Shown here piece after piece: positions 30,941 to 40,256 of a DNA stretch of 64,000 bases. The notes beneath the pieces were generated by a model that was not told the origin of the DNA, did not search any database, and saw nothing but the letters and a program-made list of their open reading frames with translations. The DNA lies in assembly GCA_030248295.1 (NCBI GenBank), contig JASANH010000523.1, positions 1-64,000 of the forward strand, read 5' to 3'. The translations under genes and the position numbers were made by a program. The stretch comes from Mesodorylaimus sp. YZB2_4 (taxonomy: Eukaryota > Nematoda > Enoplea > Dorylaimida > Dorylaimidae). Position 1 is the stretch's first letter. Each line of letters starts with the position of its first letter.

Positions 30941-32500
30941 TCACAAGTCAGACAACTGACCGACGCATAAACTGGCATTCGTGCCACCAAAGCCGAACGA
31001 ATTACTCAAACCTATTCTACGTTTATCAATTACATTTTCCCGCTTAGGCCATGGTTGGGATTTGAGAGGGACCAAGTCAAGGGGAACGTTGACGTCCGCC
31101 TTCTGCAAATTCAGAGTCGGCGGTAAAACACCTTCTCGGCAAGCCAAAACTGTGAAGATAAACTCCAATGCACCAGCACCACCGAGGAGATGTCCCGTCG
31201 CCCCTTTTGTAGATGATACGGCAAAATCGGCGACATTTTCGGAAGAGAAGAGTCTGCTTATGGCTTGTGCCTCGACTTCATCGCCTTGAGGAGTGGATGT
31301 CGCGTGGGCGTTCACGTAGCCAATATCTGATGGCTGAAAATGACAATGGGCTAGTAGGTCATCGATTGCAACTGCTATTTGGAGAATGAATGGAGAAAAG
31401 ACAGCCAGGAAACGTTCCTTTATGCAGGGTTTTCAACTCCCTAGAACGACTAATGCCCTTAGGCTCAGTTTTAGAATGAAGATTCTGATGATACAGAATC
31501 TGACTTAGTCGACACCCCAGTTGCCTAACGCTAGTTCCAAGCAGCAAATTTTACATACCTTCAGTCCGGCATCATGCAGCGCTCGTTTCATGCACAGAAA
31601 TGCACCTCGTCCTTCCTTGTCTGGTGATGTGATATGAAATCCATCGCCGCTCAGTCCATATCCCAATACCTCAGCATAAATTTTCGATGCCTTACGTTTC
31701 TTAGCGTGTTTGTATTCTTCCAAAATCACGACACCGCATCCTTCGCCGATGACGAAACCGTCTCGTTGAGCATCCCAAGGACGACTCGCTGCGCTTGGAT
31801 TCTCGTTGAATTTAGTGGACAAGGCTCGAAGACGGCAGAATCCAGCGATACCCAAGGGTGTTACCGATGCTTCAGATCCGCCGCAAATCATCACCTTTGC
31901 TTGTCTGCGTTTGATCATCGTGAACGCATCGCCGATAGCGTGTGCCCCAGTGGCGCAAGCGGTACTCACGCAATGGTTCGGGCCCCGAAATCCATTTGTG
32001 ATAGCAATGTGACCGGATGTCAGATTGGGCAGAATTCTAGGAACAAAATAAGGGCTGATCTTGCTGTACCCTTTCGAATATAGTGCGTCACCAGTTTCGT
32101 AAATTTCTTCCAAATCGACCATCCCGACACCCATCGCCACTCCGAATTCGTCCCTTTCCGAGTCGGGTAGACTCGTCTTCGGATCGTTGAAACCTGCATC
32201 TTGAAGTGCTTCCGCCGATGCACGAAGGGCGAATAAAGTGCTCAATGAAACCTGACGACGTTGCGAGGACGTGAATTCATCGATGTTGAATTCATGCTTT
32301 TGAACACCTCGAGGAACGAGCGCTGCGACTTTGGACGGCAATTTTTCCAATAAGGCTGCGTGCCGTGGATAAAAGTTATGTGGGATCCGAGCAATGCCGC
32401 ATTTGCCCGAGATCAGAGAAGACCAAACATGAGGTACAGTCACACCAAGAGGGCTGACTACGCCCAGGCCCGTAATTACCACACGACACTGATTAGACAT
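30941..32500 (-). CDS. OXSM: 3-oxoacyl-ACP synthase, mitochondrial-type KS (FabF/OXSM)
   Basis: Condenses malonyl-ACP with the growing acyl chain in type II (mitochondrial) fatty acid synthesis. Two minus-strand exons (31559-32500, 30941-31333) give 444 residues. The catalytic set is intact: Cys182 in [10 protein letters not shown], His324 in [11 protein letters not shown], Lys357 and His362 in [25 protein letters not shown] and the closing [12 protein letters not shown] are also typical. The chain starts [15 protein letters not shown], at the first strand of the thiolase fold. An in-frame TAA lies just upstream, so no targeting peptide is encoded unless an upstream exon exists. The stop is separated by one codon from the OVCA2 ATG, in the same frame. 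It is divergent from the zinc-finger gene, with 469 bases between the start codons. Confidence 0.95.
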
Positions 32501-32969
32501 AGCCCTAACGTTACCCCTTAATTACATATATGTGACAAACCAAAAATTTAAAAAATACGCTAATTCTTACGTACTTTTAATTTCGAATTCGACATTTATT
32601 TACAAATTTTTGAGAATTTCTTGAAAATCGACGTCCCGGTTGAAGCAGACAAAACTGAAGTAGTGGTCAAATTTTTAGAGCGGTACACAAATTCGAAATG
32701 GATTTTCCCGCCAAAATATAGTTGTCCGAGATGTGCGCCTGTTTTGCGCTAGTGTAGCCTGCGTGCGCTGGTGGATGTGGTTGGTTGAGTTGGCTGGCAC
32801 TGCCTGGCTCTTCAGTGCTTCCCTTCGTCCTTCGTCTTCCTTTTCGTTAGATCCTTGCTATTGCTGTTGTTACAGCATCATCAAAAAGCTTCTCTTGTCG
32901 TTCTCCTTTTGGGCCAGCAGTCAAAGTCTTTTGTAGATATTGCAATATTTCACAAGATCAAAAAGAAAA
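32501..32969. promoter_or_regulatory. Shared divergent promoter region of OXSM and the C2H2 gene
   Basis: The two starts face away from each other across 469 bases. The OXSM side is A/T-rich; the other side is pyrimidine-rich with TCTTCC words near 32835. No TATA box was recognised. The region must serve both genes. Confidence 0.45.
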
Positions 32970-34732
32970 ATGTCCAACTTACTTCTTCTTGCGGACGTGG
33001 CATCGAAGAATTCATCTGTTCAGTCAGCATCTAGCGTTGATGCTAGTGTCCAAACTGACTTTTATTATAATTGTGAAGATAATAATAGGCGGCCATTCTT
33101 TCAACAGTGTCTTGGCTCGTTCTCGAATGACACGTTTAGCAGTGGTGGGAACTTCTTTGAACTACCGCATCTTCCCCCTTTGCACGACTACGTCAAACAA
33201 ACCGAGTTCGACTACGTTGTCAATTCGATGCATGATTATTACAATCGTATTGCTCCTCCTGATCGAGAGCTCGAACATTCATATGCGGTTTTTGGTGAAG
33301 GCGTGTCTGATACAGCGACTGGTGGAAATGGCTTCATCGATGATGGCTGCTTCGAATCGATAGCAAATTTGGATGAATACATGGGAATAACACCCCCATC
33401 AGATCAAACGCTGCTGTGCGAGGAGGTGATCGACGAAGAGCCATTATTCATCGACGGTGTGTCGCAAGGAGTCGGTCGCGACGAATTATTCGACCAACTA
33501 TCAGTCTCGGGACTCAGCGTGGACGTCCAAGCTGTCGTGCCGTTGGATGCGTTGGACGTGGACTTGGATGAACTAATTGAGTATATTTGGCCTGCGGGCG
33601 AAGATGCCGATGTCGTGGAAGAGGAAGGGGAATCTACCTCGCGAACCTCAACTAATGACGAGCCCCAAATAAGCCAGGAATCAACAAAGGGAAGTCCTCC
33701 TCCCTGCGACCCTCCCCCTCAAGACGTGGCGCCGTCTTCGAGTGATGAAGCATCAATAAACTCGATGGCTTCGCTTCGATGCCATTGGAACGGCTGCGGA
33801 CTTCTCGTCGACATGGGCGAGCAGGGTAGTTTCGAGAGGCATATAATCGAGAACCACGTCGGCAGGAAGAAGACTCTTGATCGAAATCATCGCTGGGCTT
33901 GCCTTTGGAGTGGTTGTAGCAGAACAGTCGCCTTTCCCCGCAGGTAGGCCGATGATTGCCTTGACAACTTCGTAACCGAACAAGTCGAGGACGGGTTACT
34001 TGGATCCCCTAATGCCATCTAGGATCTCTTACTCCCCAAAAATCATCTGTATTTTTTCGCCAGGGATGCCTGTCTGCTCAGCTTGAGTTACTTCTCTCTT
34101 TTAGGTACCAACTGCTTCGGCATATCCGCCAGCATACGATGGAAGTACGTGAGAATGTTCCGTAGTTTCGCCTTAATCACCCATTTTGCAATTTGCAGAT
34201 GCCATTCAAATGCCGCCTTTGCGATAAGAGTTTCAAGACCAAAGAACTGCTGAAGGTGCATGCAAGACGGGCTCATGGCCGTAAGTATTCCTTGTAGTCT
34301 TGTATCAGGATCAACCAGTTCAGTCAACTTGCTGGGTGATTGCGAACTGGACTGTCAGTGTTACCCAAGTAGAAATCAAACTCGTATTTCTTACCAACTT
34401 CAAACAGAATGGGGAGTCGGGAAGGGAATTGTACGTACTCTGTTGCAGCGAGGGAACACAGCACAGAGTCTCAATTACTGTTTTCTTTTTTAGAAGCAAG
34501 CAATTATGTGTGTAGTAAATGCTCCAAGTCGTTTGCATCCACGGGCGATTTATCGAGGCATCGAAAAACACATTTCTCGAATGCGGAAAGATTTGTGTGT
34601 GGTGAATGCGGTGTATCGTACAAGGATGAGTCAGGCCTTCGCAAACATCGCAAGCGAATTCACCCGGCTGCTCAATTACCTGCTGCAGAATGTAAGTGTT
34701 CATGCGTCTGTTACAGGCGCGTATGCTTATAG
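32970..34732 (+). CDS. Five-finger C2H2 transcription factor with GLI/ZIC-like spacing
   Basis: Four exons (32970-33943, 34105-34144, 34199-34280, 34494-34732) give 444 residues. The first 270 are acidic and low in complexity, like an activation region (CEEVIDEEPLFIDG, DALDVDLDELIEYIW, then a Ser/Pro-rich stretch). Five fingers follow. The first two have wide, Trp-containing knuckles (CHWNGC and CLWSGC) as in GLI and ZIC proteins. Fingers 3 to 5 are CRLCDKSFKTKELLKVH, CSKCSKSFASTGDLSRH and CGECGVSYKDESGLRKH. The linker between fingers 2 and 3 is TMEMPFKC instead of TGEKPFKC. The last codons include a possible donor (GAAT|GTAAGT), so the C terminus could continue in another exon. The exact orthology is not clear to me. 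Confidence 0.85.
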
Positions 34733-36364
34733 TTCGACCAGGGCGGGGCTTTCGGAGTTAGGGTTGCCCTCGTCGGGGATTGCGGTTAATTATTGCAATT
34801 CAGTATTCAATCACTGTTTTTCTGTCAAGGTTTTTGTGTCCGTGCTGCATCTAACGTTACAGCACTGACAAGTCAAGTCAACACTGTTCTTGCGGCATTC
34901 TTGCATCTCATGGTTAGCAGGCATTGTTATAGCGGAGGGAACCGGACTGAACAATGTTTTGAGCAGCATCCAAAACCTCATCCTAAAAGCCCTTGGCCCT
35001 AAGAGCCCTTGGCCAGAGGGGGTCTAAAATTTTTTAGGGCCTTAAAAGGGGGGTCCAGGGTCCAGGAAGCAAAAAAACAAATATTTTACCAATGCATTAT
35101 AAACTTGTTAAATCAAGAAGGTTCACGCACAGCGCGTGAGATGATTTTTCCAAACCCCAGGCAAAAATTGAAATTCTCTTTATTTCCCAGTTTCAAACCT
35201 CGAAATGCAATCTTTAAGTTTTCCCTGATTTCGCCTGGAAGATTTTTATTTCCCCTGTTTTTTCCATGTTTTCTAGACAAAAATCAAAATTATTCTCTGA
35301 ATTTTCACGACTTGAAACTTGAAACGCAATTTTTAGTTTTTGCTGATTTTTACTCGAAGATTCTCATTTTCCCTTATTTTCGCAGGTTTTTCGCGCAGTT
35401 TTAAAACTGTTCCTAAGGTTTTTACCGGAACTAACCCTGCTCAGCCTGAGCCCTGTGATCGTACTGCATTTCGTTGCTTGCACCCACGGTCCAGGTGCGA
35501 CCGGATCTTTCGGTTCCGATCCGGCCACACTCCGTCCGCCGTCCCTTTCCCCTCAAAATCCACATTTTCCCTTTCTTTTCTTTTAAATTTTTTTTCCCCC
35601 TTCTCCATCCCCCTCCCCCCCCCCACGGTTTGGAGGCAGCAATATTCATTCGACAGAGAAGGTCTCACGTTGGTTGCAGCGTCCCCGTTTTCTAGCAAGG
35701 GCATAAGTTTTGCAGTAAGTTGGCAGTCTGGCTGGCATTGAAGTTTAGTCCTCTGTGATAATGTTGTTACAGCTCCTTGAATATCGGTTATTCCGCGCCA
35801 AAACTCAACGAGAGGGGTTTCGTGCAAACCTCACTGCGCCCAGCCAAGTTTACCTCCCGACTGTCATAAGGTTCCTGCACCTGAGCATCAGTGCGCGCGG
35901 CAAATTTAAAAATATTTGACTATCAGGGAGCTGACTCCTCAAGTTACAGAGCAGCCTCTGTTCGCTGATTCTTCTTTACTTCGAGAATGTTAGTTGTACT
36001 TTTTAGCTTTACCCTGTGTACTTGTACACTTGGTTCAGACCCAGCTGCGCCAAAAGTCGCGGCAGGGTCAGGATTGCGGTGATCCGGGGGGGGGGGGGGG
36101 GCGGCAAGAGGGGTCACTAATTTCTGGCTTGTATAGAGGGGGGTCAGACCCGTTTTTCAAAATTTGAACATTACAAAATTGACAATTTGTCCAGCCTACG
36201 TAGAGGATAAGTCACGGGGGCTACACCCCCCCCCCCCCCCCGTTTTGGATGCTGGTTTTGAGTGATGTGAAAGTACGCGTGTTAAATGGAGGCACCTAGA
36301 TTCTAACACGTATGTGACTTGTGTGATCATACCTGCGATTGGCGGTATGGTAAACACGAACATA
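34733..36364. other. T-rich intergenic region with homopolymer tracts
   Basis: No gene recognised. At 35170-35265 and 35290-35388 two stretches resemble each other (ATTCTCT, then TTTCAAACCTCGAAATGCAAT versus CTTGAAACTTGAAACGCAAT), so an old tandem duplication is likely. A run of about 17 G lies at about 36086-36102 and a run of about 17 C at about 36225-36241. The region from 35560 to 35630 is pure pyrimidine for long stretches. Confidence 0.45.
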
Positions 36365-36600
36365 CCTAGCAGGGGCCTCCGGGTTTGGTCGTCTAAAAGT
36401 TGTCAGGCGTCCGTCCCTGTTTTGTTTCACTCCCGATCCCAGGATCTCATGGAAAACGAGTTTTGTTAGCAGGTGCCATGTTGGCATGTATTTTTGTAAA
36501 GTCCATCTTATAATGCAGCTTCTTCGTAGAACAGTCAAATTAAGCAATGGCGGTCCTCTCCCATAGCACCCGGGTCTCGCCTTGTGAACAGTAAGTGGCG
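36365..36600 (+). repeat. Dispersed repeat family B, copy 2
   Basis: Aligns with 27702-28040 in the same orientation: GGGTTTGGTCGTCTAAAAG, TGTCAGG, CTCATGG, GTTAGCAGGTGCCAT, CTTCTTCGTAGAACAGTCAAAT. The two copies have diverged with small length changes. Confidence 0.55.
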
Positions 36601-36866
36601 CATTCACTTTTATTGTAAATCCATTCGCACTTCCCCTAACCTGTATGCCCCTCCTTACTTCTATGCTTTGAATGAGACCGTTATGTAGAAATAATAGTTT
36701 TAGAACATATGTATGTGATGTGAGGATGGTCAATACTGTTGAAATTTGGATGCTTTAATGGACCCTGAAAATGTGTGTGTGATGGTAGAATACTAAATGC
36801 TGCATAAAAACTATTTGCGGGGAGAACATGTTTGAAATCCTGGAGACCCCTTCTCGCGTCTGATTA

Positions 36867-37235
36867 TAGCATTCGTTTGGGATCCTGATCCTAAAGAAAT
36901 GATCGGGATAATGTTGTGGAGATGTTTCCAAAGTAGAATAAAAGAGGAAGGAAATGTTTCTGAAGCTGAAGCTGGAGAAAATTTGGCGGATAATTGTGCT
37001 AATAAAGAGGAAGGGTTTTATTTTTTTTGAATTGGTGACTGGGTACTTCGCTTTTTCTGCTTGCCTGATTTTAAATGCAATAATAAATATTGCACTAAAA
37101 ATTATCCGTTGAAACGAAGCTGTTTAGTTCTATATTTGCTGACTACTCAGGGAGGGTTGTAGGTCATCTACAGCGAAATAAAAAAAGCGAAAAGAAGGAA
37201 TCTTTAAAAATCCTGATCCTGTTTGGGATTTAGCG
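36867..37235 (-). mobile_element. Older copy of the hAT-like MITE, inverted
   Basis: The left end TAGCATTCGTTTGGGATCC resembles the TAGCGTTCGTTCGGGATC end of the element at 37846. The right part (TCTATATTTGCTGACTACTC, AAAAATCCTGATCC) matches that element's left part on the opposite strand. Both share the inner word ATGTTGTGGAGATGT. The ends have decayed and no clean target duplication was seen. It is slightly longer than the sister copy. Confidence 0.6.
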
Positions 37236-37837
37236 AGTCCCGATTCCGATACTGGAAAAGTGAGTTCGAACGAGCTACGTCTGATGTCCCCATTTCACTT
37301 ATTTCCCTGGGTTGGACCTTTCCAAGAGAAGGTCCTAAATTTCTTACACACGCAAGGACACATAAGTAGTTGCAGCAGTTCTTGCTGATAGCCCAGTTAT
37401 ATGCTCTTATATAAGGAATTATATGCTGTTTTTAAAGAAAAAATGGTATTGTCTTGTCTCGTTATAGTATGTCACGCCATATCGTTTCCCAACGGATAAG
37501 CCGCAAAAAATTTTAGTTGCATCCGACCGATCCAGGAGTCGGATCGGATCAGTGGATGCTGGCAGACTATACTTTTCTAAGGCGCCTGGCGGGAGATATA
37601 GTGTTCCCTGTGCGACTTACTGGTGACCAATGTAGCTGTTCAAAAGTCCAGGTGCTCCCAAGTTTCAAACATTTGCTCAAATGCTTTGTTAAATTCATCA
37701 AGTGAGTATTACTATTGGTAGCATACTATAGATTGTAATCATTGTGTTCAGTCGGGCCTGGTTTTTGTTTTATGCCTGCCAAAATAGGTATACGCAAAGG
37801 GGTTGCTTATGCTTTCATTAGTCGCCAAGATTGTCGA

Positions 37838-37845
37838 GCCAGTAG
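37838..37845 (+). repeat. Left 8-bp target duplication (GCCAGTAG)
   Basis: GCCAGTAG abuts the left end of the MITE and recurs directly after its right end at 38140-38147. Confidence 0.8.
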
Positions 37846-38139
37846 TAGCGTTCGTTCGGGATCGGGATTTTTAGAGTGTTATTTTTTCACTTTTAATTCG
37901 ATGTGGGTAACCTACATCCCGCCCCAAGTAGCCAGCAAATATAGAGCTAAAAACTTTTAAGCGCAGTATTCATCATGGCTTCTCTCCCCTTCCCCACTCC
38001 CCCCCCCCCCCCCCTCCCCCCCCCTCCCCCCCCCCCCTTCTTCACACATCTCCACAACATTCAATTCCGACCATTTTTTATCGGGATCGGGATCGGGTTG
38101 GGCGATCCCGACCGGGATCGGGATTCCGAACGAACGCTA
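37846..38139 (+). mobile_element. Non-autonomous DNA transposon (MITE), hAT-like
   Basis: A 294-base unit with terminal inverted repeats TAGCGTTCGTTCGG and CCGAACGAACGCTA, flanked by an exact 8-bp direct duplication. Eight-base duplications and TAG...CTA ends suit the hAT superfamily; P and Merlin elements also give 8 bases but have other ends. There is no coding capacity. Just inside each end are GGGATCGGG words. A C-rich block with several C runs lies at about 37999-38038. The perfect duplication and clean ends suggest a fairly recent insertion. Confidence 0.82.
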
Positions 38140-38147
38140 GCCAGTAG
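38140..38147 (+). repeat. Right 8-bp target duplication (GCCAGTAG)
   Basis: Identical to 37838-37845 and in the same orientation, directly after the right end of the MITE. Confidence 0.8.
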
Positions 38148-40256
38148 GAGAGGAACTGCGGGAATATCGAGTCGAGTTTAATATCGGACGAGTGTTAGAA
38201 TATGGAGCTGAAATCTGGTCTCACATCAGCTGCTTCTAGCCATGAGGTCAGGAATGGCTGGCGGTCAAAAGACCACTCGCTAAGGGATATAAGTGATATT
38301 CACTACAGATCTGTTCTAGAATCAAAGATGGTTCGTTCGGGCAGATCACTGTATCTTAGCTCCCTGTTTATCGATGGGCGGTCCTGACCACTAGGCCCGG
38401 GGCGTGGCCTCTCACGCTGTGTGCGCACTTGCAGGAGGGGGTGAGTAAAAAATGATTGTCAAATATGTGTTCCTTAGTTGAGTGCACTGGATGGCTATGA
38501 ATAAACAGGACATGACATGGTCAGAGGCAGATAAAACTTTCCGGAATTAATTTTCTTGGTATTAAATGCAATTCCGAGGCTCGCTTAGTTCGCTTGTGAG
38601 GTAGCGTTGGGTGCTTCTCACACTTTCAACGTGCGGACTGTATGATGGTGTACCTCGTTTTCTGTCCCATTTGTTTGAGAACATGACTGATCTTGCTCCT
38701 TTCCATGTGACTTTTCTGAGTGATAATCGAGGACACGTTGAGATAGAATCGTCAAATGTGTTAATGAGGGGCGCAAATTTTGAGTACATGACCATTTCCC
38801 TTTTTAGAATTGATGTTCACTATTGAGCTCAGTTCTGGCACCTGTCGGTATTAGAGACGGACCTGCTGGAGTGTTTTATGGGTGATTTATGCCCTACTCC
38901 AAGTAAGCTGAATTGCTTTATCCAGTGGACTAAAGGACGCGAGTGAAACATTTTTCGCACACAGCAGCTCGTCTACTTGCTGTCAGCTGAGTGCGAGTGC
39001 TAATGAATTATGGAGGATTAGAGGAACTAGCACTCGTTCACAAAACCATCCGCGTCTTTTTCCTCTTGATCTGGATCCGGAGGCTGACTTTTTGCAATGT
39101 TTCTATCCATTAGAAAGGGCGCATATGTTGCAAAATACTTCCTGTTTACTGGTCCAGCATCGCGTTGCGTGGACTGGAGTATCCGGGAAGGAGCAACAGC
39201 TGTTTTGAAAGGTGGAAGGTATACTATTGGGACGAGTATGGCATTGCGTCACTCACAAGAAGCATGCATTGGGCTTCAATTCGGGTTATATCTTGTTGGC
39301 ACAGGGCGATTGGAGATAGAGCGGGAAACACGTACATAGCCATGTTTCATTGCCTGACGGCCAGACTGGAGCTTCGCCGCCGGGTGGCTGTCTGGATGGA
39401 ACGCTCGATCGATACTTGGCTCCGCCACAAGAAATAACGTCCGGTTCGGCGATTCGTATTTTAGGTTAGTCTGGACGATAAAATGGCGGAAAGGGATGGT
39501 GAACTATTCGATGAACGCAGGTGGAGGAGGATGAGGGTCAGTGGGGTGGAGTGCAGGATTTGGAACATGTATGCAATGGGGATGGCCGTCTGCGCGCACA
39601 AAACTCGACTCGTGCCAACTCTGCCTGGTCGGAGGAGGGGGCGCGTTCCCGCCGCCCGTGCAGCTGATTTGGCAGCTGTTACACTTCCCGCCATTATTCA
39701 TTGACGAGCGACGTCGTACGGCGGCACGGGGCGAAGTTTTTCGTCTCGGCCAGTATACGCTCGTTGCCGGCTGCCTTCTGGGTTGGCGTTGTGCGCGCGT
39801 CGAGAAGGGCAGAAGAGAGTGGTAGCCTTGTTTGTGTACCTGAGAGACGGCTGTGTCTGGCGGGAGCGTAGATTTGTGTGGTGCGTTGGGAACGGGCGCA
39901 TGATCCTCGTAGACGGGCTCTAGTGAAGAAGAAATGTGCGATGTGGCATTGAGAATTGCGTCGTCGGCTTCGGGCGACGTCGAGGGCGGGCGACCGTCGT
40001 CGCAGATAGTGGGGGAATTCGAAGACTGCGCGAGTAGGAAAGAGCGGGAGATGCTTTTCTGTCGCGTGTCTGGGCGGCACCTACTGTAACTTACCTCTCC
40101 CGAAAATAAGCCTATAGGCTTTATCTTATTCGAGTCTCAAATAAAATCAGCTGATTCATAAATTTTTAATTTCTTTTACAGAATTAATCGTCCTTGCGCT
40201 AAAATCGGCGTTATCGACGGATTTTACGGTTTAGGAGTTACGCTTGTGATATCTGC
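38148..40256. other. Intergenic region and TFAP4 upstream region
   Basis: No gene recognised in 2.1 kb. From about 39480 to 40080 the DNA becomes rich in G, C and CpG, which fits a promoter or 5' untranslated exon of TFAP4. An acceptor-like CTTTTACAG ends at 40180, about 76 bases before the TFAP4 ATG, so a 5' untranslated intron is likely. Confidence 0.4.

Noticed and set aside
34793-35002. Possible extra terminal exon of the five-finger C2H2 gene
   Set aside because: A donor-like GTAAGT at the end of the gene and an acceptor near 34862 would join in phase, but the added sequence has no domain. I kept the simpler stop at 34732 and mention the donor in that entry.
39694-40080. 128-codon minus-strand frame upstream of TFAP4
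   Set aside because: Arg/Pro/Thr-rich reading of a CpG-rich promoter-like stretch, no domain and no splice partners.
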